Assembly (NCBI GenBank): GCA_022361275.1 | Contig: JAKSBE010000294.1 | Coordinates: 1-32,640 of the forward strand | Origin: Kiloniellales bacterium | Lineage (GTDB): Bacteria; Pseudomonadota; Alphaproteobacteria; Kiloniellales; JAKSBE01 | Length of the DNA: 32,640 bases | Direction: 5' to 3' | Notes under the pieces: generated by a model | Databases searched by the model: none | Seen by the model: only the letters and a program-made list of their open reading frames with translations | What the model was told of the DNA's origin: nothing | Part shown: piece by piece, positions 23,144 to 30,460 of the stretch | How the letters are laid out: the number at the start of each line of letters is the position of its first letter | Numbering within the stretch: the stretch's first letter is position 1 | Translations under genes and position numbers: made by a program

Positions 23144-24472
23144 TCAGTAGACCTCGAGGTACTCCTTGCGCTCCCAGTCGGTCACGTGGCTGCGGAAACG
23201 GGCCAGTTCGGCGCGCTTCACCGCCATGAAGAGCTTGATGAAGTCCTCGCCCAGGAGCTTGCGCAGCGGCATGTCGGCCTCCAGCGCCTCAAGCGCCACC
23301 TCCAGGCTGCCGGCCAGCTTCTCGTGCCTGGGGTCGTCCTCGCAGGGGCCTTCGGACTGGGCTGGCAGCCTGCCCTTGCCCCTCAGCCCCAGCAGACCGG
23401 CGGCGATCACCGCGGCGGCCGAGAGGTAGGGGTTGGACAGGCCCGAGGCGGCGCGCATCTCGACGTGGCAGTCGGCCTCGCCCGGGTGCTTGATCCGGAC
23501 CATGGCGGTGCGGTCCTCGACGCCCCAGGAGATGTTCGAGGGCGCGAAGGTGTGCGGCTTCAGGCGGTGGTAGCAGTTCGGCGTCGGCCCGATCAGGGGC
23601 TGAATCGCCTTGGCGTGGTCCAGGATCCCCCGGGTGAAGGCCCGGACCTCGTCGTTGAGGCCGTCGGGTGCAGCCTTCTTGAAGAAAGCCGGTTTCCTGG
23701 TCTCGCGGTTGATCAGGCTGACGTGGACGTGGCAGCCGCACCCCGCCATGTCGCTGGCCGGCTTGGACATGAAGGTCGCCAGCAGGCCGCTGCGATGGGC
23801 CAGTTCCTTGATCGCGTTCTTGAAGGTGAAGGCCTTGTCAGCGCCCTCCAGCCCGATCCCGGGGCCGAAGTTGATCTCGTACTGGGAGGGCGCATACTCG
23901 CAATTGTGGGTGATGACGTCGATCCCGGCCGCCTGAAGCTGGTCCAGCAGGCCGTCGAGGAAGGGCAGGTAGTGGTTCCGGGTCGCGTTGAAGATGTGCA
24001 CCCCGCCGAAGAGCGGCTGCTTGGTCTCGGGGTCGAGCAGGTAGAACTCGAACTCGTGGCCCATCATGACGTCGTAGCCCAGGGTCGCGGCCTCCTCGAG
24101 CAAGGCGCTCAGCACCATTCGCGGCGTCGCCTTGATCGGCTCGCCCGGCCCCCATTGCGCATCGCAGACCACCTTGGCCGTGCCGGGCAGCCAGGGCACC
24201 GGGCGCAGGCTCGAAGGATCGGGGATCAGGACCTGGTCGCGGTAGGCGACCTCCTCGGCGACCCCGGTGCCGCCGATCACCCCGGAGGCGCTGTCGAGGC
24301 CGATGGTGCCGCCGTAGAGGTTCAGGCCCTTGCGGGCATAGGCCTCGACCTTGTCGATCGGGACCACCTTGGTCCGGCTGGTTCCGTGGAGATCCGGCAG
24401 CTCGAAGCGCAGGTAGCGCGCCCGCATCTTCTTCAACGCCGCCATCATCGTCGTGACCTGATCGCCGGCCAT
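23144..24472 (-). CDS. Glutamine synthetase family protein (gamma-glutamyl-amine ligase type)
   Basis: 442 residues. Beta-grasp N-terminal region YLRFELPDLHGTSRTKVVPIDKVEAYARKGL is followed by the catalytic barrel. Metal and substrate motifs are visible: GHEFEFYLL (Mg Glu), YEINFGPG, GCGCHVHVSL (ATP-site His), NCYHRLKPHTFAPSNISWGVEDRTAMVRI (glutamate-binding Arg), and EMRAASGLSNPYLSAAAVIAAGL. The C-terminal adenylylation loop of GlnA type I is absent. The overall make-up fits the PuuA-like ligases that join glutamate to amines in amine catabolism more than housekeeping GlnA, but the amine cannot be told. ATG 24472 follows GGAGGGG closely. It is divergent from the SDR/kinase operon with a shared control region. 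Confidence 0.9.
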   Translation of the reverse strand: MAGDQVTTMMAALKKMRARYLRFELPDLHGTSRTKVVPIDKVEAYARKGLNLYGGTIGLDSASGVIGGTGVAEEVAYRDQVLIPDPSSLRPVPWLPGTAKVVCDAQWGPGEPIKATPRMVLSALLEEAATLGYDVMMGHEFEFYLLDPETKQPLFGGVHIFNATRNHYLPFLDGLLDQLQAAGIDVITHNCEYAPSQYEINFGPGIGLEGADKAFTFKNAIKELAHRSGLLATFMSKPASDMAGCGCHVHVSLINRETRKPAFFKKAAPDGLNDEVRAFTRGILDHAKAIQPLIGPTPNCYHRLKPHTFAPSNISWGVEDRTAMVRIKHPGEADCHVEMRAASGLSNPYLSAAAVIAAGLLGLRGKGRLPAQSEGPCEDDPRHEKLAGSLEVALEALEADMPLRKLLGEDFIKLFMAVKRAELARFRSHVTDWERKEYLEVY

Positions 24473-24524
24473 GGTCCCCTCCCTGCCCTGCGGTTTATTG
24501 TTCCCCTGCGGCGCGTCGTGGCGC

Positions 24525-24545
24525 GCCAAGGTTGGCATGTGCCAA
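24525..24545. promoter_or_regulatory. Candidate operator between the glutamine-synthetase-like gene and the SDR/FGGY operon
   Basis: Three alternating half-sites lie end to end: GCCAA (24525-24529), TTGGC (24532-24536) and TGCCAA (24540-24545). TTGGCA-tg-TGCCAA is a perfect 14-base palindrome. A further related box TTGCAAGCGCCAA follows about 10 bases on. Position in a 133-base divergent region makes it a good candidate for a shared repressor or activator site. Confidence 0.5.
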
Positions 24546-24605
24546 ACAATATGTTGCAAGCGCCAAGTCGCGCAAGATAGCTTCGAGGGAAACCCGGGAG
24601 GCAAG

Positions 24606-25379
24606 ATGCGCCTACAAGGCAAGAGGGCCCTGATCACAGGAGCCGCCGCCGGCATCGGACGGGAAGCGGCGCAGCGCTTTGCCCGCGAAGGCGCGGCGCT
24701 CGCGCTGGCCGACCTCGATCTGGCGGCCGTCGAGGCACTCGCCGCCGAGATCCAGGCCGAGGGCGGCCGGGCCACGGGCATCCGGGCCGACGTCGCCGAG
24801 GAGGCCTCGGTCCAGGCCATGGTGGCGGCCGCGGAGGCGGCCCTGGGCGGGCTGGACATCGCCTTCAACAACGCCGGCGTCATGCTGGCCGGGGACCGCG
24901 GGCCCGAGGACACCCCGCTGGAGGTTTGGCAAAAGACCCTGGCGGTCAACCTGACCGGGGTCTTCCTCTGCTGCCGCCACGAGATCCCCGCCCTCGAGCG
25001 CAGCGGCGGCGGGGCGATCCTCAACATGTCCTCCCTGGTGGCCTACATGGGCGCCGCCGAACCGCAGATCGCCTATACCGCCAGCAAGGGCGGCGTGCTG
25101 GCCCTGACCCGGGAGATCGCGGTGCAGTACGGCCGCGCCGGCATCCGTGCCAACGCGCTCTGCCCCGGCCCGGTCGGCACCGCGCTGACCGAGGCCCTCT
25201 TCGACACGCCGGAGAAGCTGGAGCGGCGCCGGGTCCACATGCCGATGGGCCGCTTCGCCGAGCCGGAGGAGGTCGCCGAGGTCGCGCTCTTCCTGGTGTC
25301 CGACGCGGCCAGCTACGTCACCGGCGCCGGCTGGCTGGTCGACGGCGGCATCGCCTCGGCCTACGTGACCGCGGAGTAG
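24606..25379 (+). CDS. Short-chain dehydrogenase/reductase (SDR)
   Basis: 257 residues, classical SDR. The cofactor motif TGAAAGIG is near residue 11, FNNAGV at about 88, the catalytic Ser in NMSSLVAYMG, Tyr-x-x-x-Lys in IAYTASKGG, and NALCPGPVGTALTE after it. The Asp in ALADLDL at the end of the second strand favours NAD(H) over NADP(H). The C-terminal GAGWLVDGGIASAY is typical. Given the sugar kinase seven bases downstream, a polyol or sugar-acid dehydrogenase role is likely. ATG 24606 has GGGAGG six bases before it; the open frame upstream runs into the divergent promoter region. Confidence 0.93.
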   Translation: MRLQGKRALITGAAAGIGREAAQRFAREGAALALADLDLAAVEALAAEIQAEGGRATGIRADVAEEASVQAMVAAAEAALGGLDIAFNNAGVMLAGDRGPEDTPLEVWQKTLAVNLTGVFLCCRHEIPALERSGGGAILNMSSLVAYMGAAEPQIAYTASKGGVLALTREIAVQYGRAGIRANALCPGPVGTALTEALFDTPEKLERRRVHMPMGRFAEPEEVAEVALFLVSDAASYVTGAGWLVDGGIASAYVTAE

Positions 25380-25386
25380 CGCGGCC

Positions 25387-26910
25387 ATGGCGGCGCGGGA
25401 CCGGGCGTATCTTCTCGGCATCGATCTCGGCGCCGGCAGCCTCAAGGCCACGATCGTCGACGAGGCCGGCGGCCTGATCGGGGAGGCCAGCGATCCCATC
25501 GCAACCCGGAGCCCGCAGCCCGGCTGGTCGGAGCAGGCCCCGGAGGACTGGTGGCGGGCCTTGCGCAACGCCCTGCCCCGCGCCCTGGCCGCCGGCAAGC
25601 TGGCGGGCGGCGACATCGCCGCGGTCGGGATCTCCGCCGGGGCCCACATCGCGGTGCTGACCGATGCGGCGGGCCAAGTGCTGCGCCCGGCCATCCTCTG
25701 GAACGACCAGCGCAGCGCCGCCGAGGCCGAAGCCCTGCATGCGCGCGCCGGCGCGGAGATCATCGAACGCTCGCTGAACCGCGCCAATCCGACCTGGACC
25801 CTGGCCCAGCTCGCCTGGCTGAAGCGCCACGAGCCGGAGCTCACGGACCGGACCGCCCGCCTCTACGTCGCCAAGGACTACCTGCGCGGCCGCCTGACCG
25901 GGGATTGGACCACCGATTTCTCCGACGTCGTCGGCGCCCTCATGGCCGACGCCCGGCGGCGGGACTGGTCGCCGGAGCTCTGCGCCCTGATCGATTGGCC
26001 GACCCGCACCCTGCCACCGGTCGCGCGGCCCCAGGACATCGCCGGTACGGTCACCGAGACGGCGGCGCAGGCGACGGGGCTGGCCGCGGGCACCCCGGTG
26101 GTGGTCGGCTCCAACGACACCACGGTCGAACTCTTCGGCTGCGGGGCCGTCAATCCGGGTGATGGTGCGATCAAGCTGGCGACCGCCGGCGTCGTCTTCC
26201 TGGCCGTCGACCGCCCCGAGGTCCATCCGCCGGTGTCCTGCTACCCGCACATCGTCGCGGACATGTGGTACATGGCCTCGGGCATCAACGCCTGCGCGAC
26301 CGCGCACCGTTGGGTGCGCGACCGCTTCTTCGCCGATCTGGACCCCGAGACCGCCTTCGCCGAGATGGACCGCCTCGCCGCCTCGGTCCCGCCGGGCTCC
26401 GACGGCCTGCTGTTTCACCCCTACCTTCAAGGCGAACGGGCGCCGCATTGGGACCCGAAGCTGCGCGGCGACTTCCTCGGCCTGACCCTGTCCCACGAGC
26501 GCGCACACTTCGCCCGTGCCTGCTACGAAGGCATCGCCCTGGCGCTGGGCGACGTGCTGCGCGAGGCCAAGCGGCTGTCGGGCGCCGAATTCGGGGCCTT
26601 GCGCCTTCTGGGTGGCGGCGCGCGCAGCGCGACCTGGCGGCAGATCATCGCCGATGCCACCGGCCTGCCGATCAGGCAGCCCGGCAACGGCGACGCCTCC
26701 TTCGGCGCCGCTCTGCTCGCCGGCCTCGGCACCGGGGTCTTCGCCTCGCCGCAGGACGCCGCACGCTGCGCGGAAATCGTCGCCGAGACGCAGCCGGACC
26801 CGGGAGGCCAGGCGGTCTACGCGCGCCTCTTCACGCTCTACGACGAGTCGCGCCGGCGGCTCACGGAGATCAGTCACGCTCTCGGCGCAGACATCGCGGG
26901 GGCTTCCTAG
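25387..26910 (+). CDS. FGGY-family carbohydrate kinase (xylulokinase-like)
   Basis: 507 residues. The N-terminal actin-like domain begins YLLGIDLGAGSLKATIVDEAG (usual D-x-G-T is D-L-G-A-G-S here), with ILWNDQRS as the family's W-x-D-x-R motif. The catalytic Asp is probably in VVVGSNDTTVELFGCG. The C-terminal domain has DGLLFHPYLQGERAPHWDPKLRGDFLGL and the ATP-site motif LRLLGGGARSATWRQIIADATGLPI. It phosphorylates a ketose or polyol; xylulose is the best guess from overall likeness. Seven bases after the SDR, so one operon: oxidation followed by phosphorylation, as in polyol catabolism. No dedicated transporter accompanies it. Confidence 0.92.
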   Translation: MAARDRAYLLGIDLGAGSLKATIVDEAGGLIGEASDPIATRSPQPGWSEQAPEDWWRALRNALPRALAAGKLAGGDIAAVGISAGAHIAVLTDAAGQVLRPAILWNDQRSAAEAEALHARAGAEIIERSLNRANPTWTLAQLAWLKRHEPELTDRTARLYVAKDYLRGRLTGDWTTDFSDVVGALMADARRRDWSPELCALIDWPTRTLPPVARPQDIAGTVTETAAQATGLAAGTPVVVGSNDTTVELFGCGAVNPGDGAIKLATAGVVFLAVDRPEVHPPVSCYPHIVADMWYMASGINACATAHRWVRDRFFADLDPETAFAEMDRLAASVPPGSDGLLFHPYLQGERAPHWDPKLRGDFLGLTLSHERAHFARACYEGIALALGDVLREAKRLSGAEFGALRLLGGGARSATWRQIIADATGLPIRQPGNGDASFGAALLAGLGTGVFASPQDAARCAEIVAETQPDPGGQAVYARLFTLYDESRRRLTEISHALGADIAGAS

Positions 26911-27069
26911 GCCTCGCCATTAACCATTTTTGCATATTATATAAACCAAAAGATATATCATCGCGAGGCTCAGTGCCTTCGCCACTCAACTCTGATGTGT
27001 GGCTTTTATCACTTCGCCATCGCCACACTTCCGACATCATCCGGTTCTTGCAGTCTGGTCTATCCCCTT
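26911..27069. other. Spacer after the FGGY kinase gene
   Basis: A large inverted repeat GCCTCGC (26911-26917) and GCGAGGC (26963-26969) starts right after the stop codon, enclosing an A/T-rich loop of 45 bases. TTGCAT-N18-TATATC within the loop could be a promoter, but it points to a terminator 100 bases on. No gene is supported in this spacer. Confidence 0.4.
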
Positions 27070-27097
27070 TGGCCGCCATTTAGGCGGCCATTTTTTT
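27070..27097 (+). terminator. Intrinsic terminator of the SDR/FGGY operon
   Basis: The stem TGGCCGCC-attta-GGCGGCCA (27070-27090) is perfect and is followed at once by seven T residues. A partial copy of the 3' arm with another T-rich stretch (GGCGGCCTTATTTTTG) follows. This is the clearest rho-independent terminator in the window. Confidence 0.9.
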
Positions 27098-27210
27098 GGC
27101 GGCCTTATTTTTGCCCTGCCGCCGCTCGTGCATTGCCACCTCCGGGCGGTAGATTTTCCGCCCGAAGCCGCTAGGCTGTCGCCGCCCGCCACAAAGCCGA
27201 GGGATGGCCG

Positions 27211-27612
27211 ATGCTGCTTTCGATTCCGCTGTTGATCCTTGCGGTCGGTCTCTACAACGTCCTGGCTCTGACCGGTGGACCATCGGTCGACGCTCCGGCG
27301 CTGTCCCTGACGCTGCCCTCCGGGACCCTGCTGCCCCTGTCCTACGGCGACCTGCTGGTGATCCTCGGTCTGGTGCTGCTGTTCGTCGAGATCTTCAAGG
27401 CGACCCGGACCGGCACAGCTTCGATCATCGACCACCTGCTGTCCGTCGGCCTCTTCGTGTTCTGCCTGATCGAGCTGATCCTCTTTCCGGCCTTCGGCAC
27501 CACCATCTTCCTCTTCCTGACCCTGATGACCCTGATCGACGTCGTCGCCGGCTTCACCGTGACCATCTCCACGGCGCGCCGGGACATCGGCCTCGACGAG
27601 GCGATCCGATGA
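27211..27612 (+). CDS. Small inner-membrane protein, four predicted helices
   Basis: 133 residues with hydrophobic segments at about 1-20, 45-65, 72-92 and 96-117 and a polar loop after the first. No catalytic or known family motif stands out; the acidic FVEIFKATRTGTASIIDHLLS between helices 2 and 3 is the most charged part. I do not assign a function. The start ATG follows GAGGGAT at proper spacing. Its last codons overlap the start of the esterase gene (ATGA), so the two are translated together and the membrane protein may help or host the exported esterase. Confidence 0.8.
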   Translation: MLLSIPLLILAVGLYNVLALTGGPSVDAPALSLTLPSGTLLPLSYGDLLVILGLVLLFVEIFKATRTGTASIIDHLLSVGLFVFCLIELILFPAFGTTIFLFLTLMTLIDVVAGFTVTISTARRDIGLDEAIR

Positions 27613-28451
27613 AGCCCTTCCGGTCCGGGCAGGCGCGCGCCGCGACCCGCCTGCTCCCGGCCTTTCTCGTCGCGCTCCTGGTCGCCCTCGGCGCCGAGGA
27701 GGCCACGGCCTGCGGCCCGGACAGCGACTGCCGGCTGGGCGAGCGGACCTACCGGGTCCGCATGCCGGCCGGACACGACGGCGACGGCTTGGTCGGCGCG
27801 ATCATGTATATGCATGGATACCGCGGAAGCGCCGCCGGGAGCATGCGGAACAAGGCGCTCGGCAAGGCGGTCGCCGACCTCGGTCTGGCGCTGGTCGCCC
27901 CCAAGTCGCTGGGCGACGACTGGTCGATCCCCAACGCGCCCAGGGAATACACCGACGACTTCGCCTTCTTCGACCGCCTGCTCGAGGAGATCACGACGCG
28001 CTTCGCCATCGACCCGAAGCGCATCATGGCGACGGGCTTCTCGGCGGGCGGCATGATGGTCTGGAACCTGGCCTGCGAAATGGGCGAGCGCTTTGCCGGC
28101 TTCGCGCCGATCGCCGGCACCTTCTGGGCGCCGATCCCGCAGAGCTGCGCCAGCACGCCGGTGCACCTGCTGCACACCCACGGCACCGACGACAAGATCG
28201 TGCCGCTGCGCGGGCGGCCGATCCAGAAGACCCATCAGGGCGACGTCTTCGAGGCCCTGTCGCTTTTCGGCAAGGCCGGCAACTTCGGTGCCGCCGCGGC
28301 CTACGAGGTCCTGGACCTGAAGTGCGAGCGCCGCCTCAACCCGGAGGGACACGCCCTGGAGCTCTGCCTGCATCCGGGCGGCCACAGCTTCAAGAGCGAG
28401 TACGTCGTCCGCGCGTGGCGCGAGTTGGAGGCTCTGGGCGCTCTGAACTAA
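27609..28451 (+). CDS. Secreted alpha/beta-hydrolase, PHB-depolymerase/feruloyl-esterase-like (LpqC family)
   Basis: 280 residues. A signal peptide (LLPAFLVALLVALGAEEATA) precedes CGPDSDCRLGERTYRVRMPAG. The fold's markers are all present: oxyanion region IMYMHGYRGSAAG, nucleophile elbow ATGFSAGGMM with Ser145, acidic residue in HGTDDKIVP (Asp194/195), and the catalytic His259 in LHPGGHSF. Four or more Cys residues suggest disulfides in the periplasm or outside. The substrate could be a polyester or aryl ester; sequence alone does not decide. It overlaps the upstream membrane-protein gene by four bases and has no partner downstream. Confidence 0.88.
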   Translation: MKPFRSGQARAATRLLPAFLVALLVALGAEEATACGPDSDCRLGERTYRVRMPAGHDGDGLVGAIMYMHGYRGSAAGSMRNKALGKAVADLGLALVAPKSLGDDWSIPNAPREYTDDFAFFDRLLEEITTRFAIDPKRIMATGFSAGGMMVWNLACEMGERFAGFAPIAGTFWAPIPQSCASTPVHLLHTHGTDDKIVPLRGRPIQKTHQGDVFEALSLFGKAGNFGAAAAYEVLDLKCERRLNPEGHALELCLHPGGHSFKSEYVVRAWRELEALGALN

Positions 28452-28549
28452 GGCGCCTCCCCTCGCGCGCGGTCGGCGGTCCTCGTCCTCTCTCAGTTTC
28501 GTTACCATCCGGCTCCCACTGTGTCCGCCGCGACGCCGGGCGTTTCTCC

Positions 28550-28578
28550 TTGACAGCGCGCGGGGCGCCGAGGATCTT
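28550..28578 (+). promoter_or_regulatory. Candidate promoter for the YkgJ-like gene
   Basis: A perfect -35 TTGACA (28550-28555) is followed after 17 bases by GATCTT (28573-28578), a poor -10. It lies 45 bases before the TTG start. Perfect -35 boxes are rare in such GC-rich DNA, but the -10 makes this tentative. Confidence 0.3.
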
Positions 28579-28622
28579 CCGCGCGACCGCGCAGCCCCGA
28601 TCCGGCAAGAAAGCAGAAGCCC

Positions 28623-29009
28623 TTGGCGAAGAAGCTTTACGACTGCGACAACTGCCCCAGCTATTGCTGCTCCTATCCCAGGATTCAGCTCGAGGACGGA
28701 GACCTGGAGCGGCTCGCCGCCCACTTCTCCCTGTCCAGGAAGGAAGCCAAGAAGCGCTTCACCGAAAAGGACAGCTGCGAAGCGGAGAACGGCAAGTCCC
28801 TCCGCATTCTGCGGCATAAGGAAGACGATATCTTCGGCACGATCTGCACCTTCTTCGATCACGGCAACCGGAGTTGCGGCATCTACGAGGCCCGGCCCCA
28901 GACCTGCCGCGACTACCCCGGGCGCAAGCGCTGCGGCTACTACGAGTTCCTGAGCTTCGAGCGCGATGCCCAGCAGGATCCCGACTACATCGCCGTGACC
29001 GGCAACTGA
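28623..29009 (+). CDS. YkgJ-family cysteine-cluster protein
   Basis: 128 residues. Cys occurs at 8, 11, 15, 16, 52, 75, 85, 95 and 104, in the pattern of the YkgJ/UPF0153 family (CxxCxxxCC, later CxIYxxRPxxCRxYP). Such proteins are thought to bind zinc or an iron-sulfur centre; their role is not known. CGIYEARPQTCRDYPGRKRC is the most diagnostic part. The start is TTG at 28623, weakly supported by AGAAAG upstream; no ATG in frame precedes the first Cys pair. Probably monocistronic, since the next gene begins 124 bases later. Confidence 0.88.
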   Translation: MAKKLYDCDNCPSYCCSYPRIQLEDGDLERLAAHFSLSRKEAKKRFTEKDSCEAENGKSLRILRHKEDDIFGTICTFFDHGNRSCGIYEARPQTCRDYPGRKRCGYYEFLSFERDAQQDPDYIAVTGN

Positions 29010-29133
29010 TCCGCCGGGGTTTCGCACCGGGCCGGATGGCTGTTCCTCCGGCTCCGGGGCCGCTATGCTGCGCGGCGTCGGACGCCCCTTTCTCGCAGGG
29101 CCGACGCCTTCGCTCGCCGATCCTGGAGCTGCG

Positions 29134-29550
29134 ATGACGAGGCTGACCTTCGTTGTCTTGCTTGGCCTGACGACCGCCGGCTGCTCTACACCCCAGCCCG
29201 TGCTCTATCCCAATGCCCATCTCGAGCGCGTTGGCTCGGCGGCGGCGGAGCGCGATATCGACGACTGCCGGGTCAAGGCCGAGGCCTATGGCGCGTCGGC
29301 GAAGGACGGGACGGCCGGCAAGGTGGCCGGCAGCACGGCTGTCGGCGCCGGCGCGGGCGGCGCCGTGGGAGCCGCCGGTGGCGCGGTTCTGGGCCGCCCC
29401 GGACGGAGTGCGGCCGTGGGCGCAGCCACCGGCGCCACGGCCGGTTTCCTGCGGGGCCTCTTCAAGCCGCGCCAGCCCAGCCAGGTCCACAAGCGCTTCG
29501 TTGAGAAATGCCTTCGGGACCGCGGTTATGAACCGATCGGCTGGGACTAG
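29134..29550 (+). CDS. Glycine-zipper lipoprotein
   Basis: 138 residues. Lipoprotein signal TFVVLLGLTTAGC with Cys17 is followed by a polar segment and a long Gly/Ala-rich zipper (about residues 60-110: VAGSTAVGAGAGGAVGAAGG ...) that alternates small residues every four positions, as in glycine-zipper outer-membrane-associated proteins. A basic C-terminal part HKRFVEKCLRDRGYEPIGWD closes it. Function unknown; such proteins often insert in or stabilise the outer membrane. The start has GGAG six bases upstream. The stop TAG is the first three bases of a palindromic repeat, so the repeat inserted at or replaced the gene end. Confidence 0.85.
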   Translation: MTRLTFVVLLGLTTAGCSTPQPVLYPNAHLERVGSAAAERDIDDCRVKAEAYGASAKDGTAGKVAGSTAVGAGAGGAVGAAGGAVLGRPGRSAAVGAATGATAGFLRGLFKPRQPSQVHKRFVEKCLRDRGYEPIGWD

Positions 29551-29652
29551 AGCAGCCCGCGTTCATTCGAACGCGGATAAGCTGCTCTAACTCTATGGAA
29601 TAGATCAAATGATCTCCGCTCAATTGGACCCAATTGAGCGGAGTTTGATCTA
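29548..29652. repeat. Two-hairpin intergenic repeat, copy 1
   Basis: Hairpin A has perfect outer arms TAGAGCAGC (29548-29556) and GCTGCTCTA (29581-29589) enclosing CCGCGTTC-attc-GAACGCGG. Hairpin B has TAGATCAAA (29601-29609) and TTTGATCTA (29644-29652) enclosing perfect 14-base arms CTCCGCTCAATTGG and CCAATTGAGCGGAG around an AC loop, with a TGAT bulge on the left. The same A+B order recurs about 800 bases to the right. The first three bases are the stop codon of the glycine-zipper gene. Confidence 0.92.
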
Positions 29653-29780
29653 GAGCTAACTTGCGCGTCACCCCCAGCCCTTGATAAGGCGTGTACGCGC
29701 AGCTTGTGATCAGTGCCCTCACTTCAAGGTATGAGCACATGCCTCCCCGCCAGACGCGAAGGCGCCTGATCGGGAGTGCG
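29653..29780. other. Spacer between repeat copy 1 and the YciI-like gene end
   Basis: No gene. A small stem CAGACGC-gaag-GCGCCTG (29752-29769, one mismatch) lies just past the YciI-like stop and could be its 3' hairpin; it resembles the first palindrome after the DeoR gene. Confidence 0.4.
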
Positions 29781-30077
29781 CTAAACCAACTTCTCGAAGT
29801 TGAAGAAGGCCTTGCGCCAGCGCACCACCTCGATGCCGGCGAAGAGCCCGGCCTTGGTGAAGGGGTCGTTCTGGATGAAGGCCTCGGCCTCGGCGCGATC
29901 CTCGGTATCGACCAGGATCACACCGCCGTAGCCGCCCTCGCCCTCGTCGTCGATCTTGGCGCCGGCGGCCAGCAACTTTTCCTTGTTCGCTTCCAGATAG
30001 GCCAGGTGCTCGGCCCGCGTCTGGTTACGCAGACCAAGGCTGTTCGGCTTGTCGACGGTGATGATCGCATAAGGCAT
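29781..30077 (-). CDS. YciI-like (YCII domain) protein
   Basis: 98 residues. The YCII alpha/beta ferredoxin-like fold is recognised by MPYAIITVDKPNSLGLRNQTRAEHLAYLEANKEKLLAAGAKIDDEG, where the His in AEHL is the family's conserved residue, then GVILVDTEDRAEAEAFIQNDPFTKAGLFAGIEVVRWRKAF. Most members are uncharacterised; some are dehydrochlorinase-like or decarboxylating enzymes. ATG 30077 is preceded by GGAG. The gene is enclosed on both sides by palindromic repeat elements and reads against the lipoprotein gene. Confidence 0.9.
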   Translation of the reverse strand: MPYAIITVDKPNSLGLRNQTRAEHLAYLEANKEKLLAAGAKIDDEGEGGYGGVILVDTEDRAEAEAFIQNDPFTKAGLFAGIEVVRWRKAFFNFEKLV

Positions 30078-30245
30078 GAGCGATGGCTCCGGAGGCTGTT
30101 CGGCTGACGGGTAAATCAGGGCCACTGGCAGGACAGACCCCGATTGTGCCACAGCATACCCAGGAAAACCGTCAAGGTCAGCCGGTCCGGGAGCGGAAGG
30201 GGCCTGCTTTCGGCAAAAACACTACCGCGCAGCGCACCACCGTCC

Positions 30246-30294
30246 TAGAGCGGGATGATTTGAAGCCAACGCGGCTTCAAATCATCCCGCTCTA
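30246..30294. repeat. Perfect 22-base-arm palindrome (hairpin C)
   Basis: Arms 30246-30267 and 30273-30294 are perfect inverted copies around the loop AACGC. Like its neighbours it begins TAGAGC and ends GCTCTA. It would form an extremely stable hairpin in RNA or a cruciform in DNA. Confidence 0.95.
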
Positions 30295-30305
30295 CTTCAA
30301 CGGTT

Positions 30306-30357
30306 TAGAACATGATTCAGACGTGAGGCCGATTCGGCCTCACGCCATCGTGCTCTA
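30306..30357. repeat. Palindrome (hairpin D) sharing its end with repeat copy 2
   Basis: TAGAACATGAT (30306-30316) pairs with ATCGTGCTCTA (30347-30357) with two G-T type changes. Inside is the perfect GTGAGGCCGA (30323-30332) with TCGGCCTCAC (30334-30343). Its last TA overlaps the first bases of copy 2, so the units abut through CTAG. Confidence 0.88.
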
Positions 30358-30460
30358 GGGCAGCCTGCGTTCAGTTGAACGTAGATAGGCTGCTCTATCC
30401 ATATGAAACAGACCAAATGATCTCCGCTCAATTGGACCCAATTGAGCGGAGTTTGATCTA
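30356..30460. repeat. Two-hairpin intergenic repeat, copy 2
   Basis: Same order as copy 1. Hairpin A' has TAGGGCAGCC (30356-30365) pairing with GGCTGCTCTA (30388-30397), and CGTTC-agtt-GAACG inside. Hairpin B' has the identical 14-base arms (30422-30435 and 30438-30451) and ends TTTGATCTA (30452-30460). The B part is almost unchanged between copies, while A has drifted with paired changes. The last three bases, read on the minus strand, are the TAG stop of the next gene. Confidence 0.92.

Noticed and set aside
25318-26877. Long minus-strand frame opposite the FGGY kinase
   Set aside because: Antisense shadow: composition is Arg/Gly/Asp-heavy without motifs, and the plus strand has all kinase motifs.
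27342-29027. Long minus-strand frame opposite the membrane protein, esterase and YkgJ-like genes
   Set aside because: It crosses three well-supported plus-strand genes and their spacers with no domain of its own.
29548-30460. CRISPR-like array
   Set aside because: Repeats are long, differ in type, are few and enclose a gene; there are no regular spacers and no cas genes.
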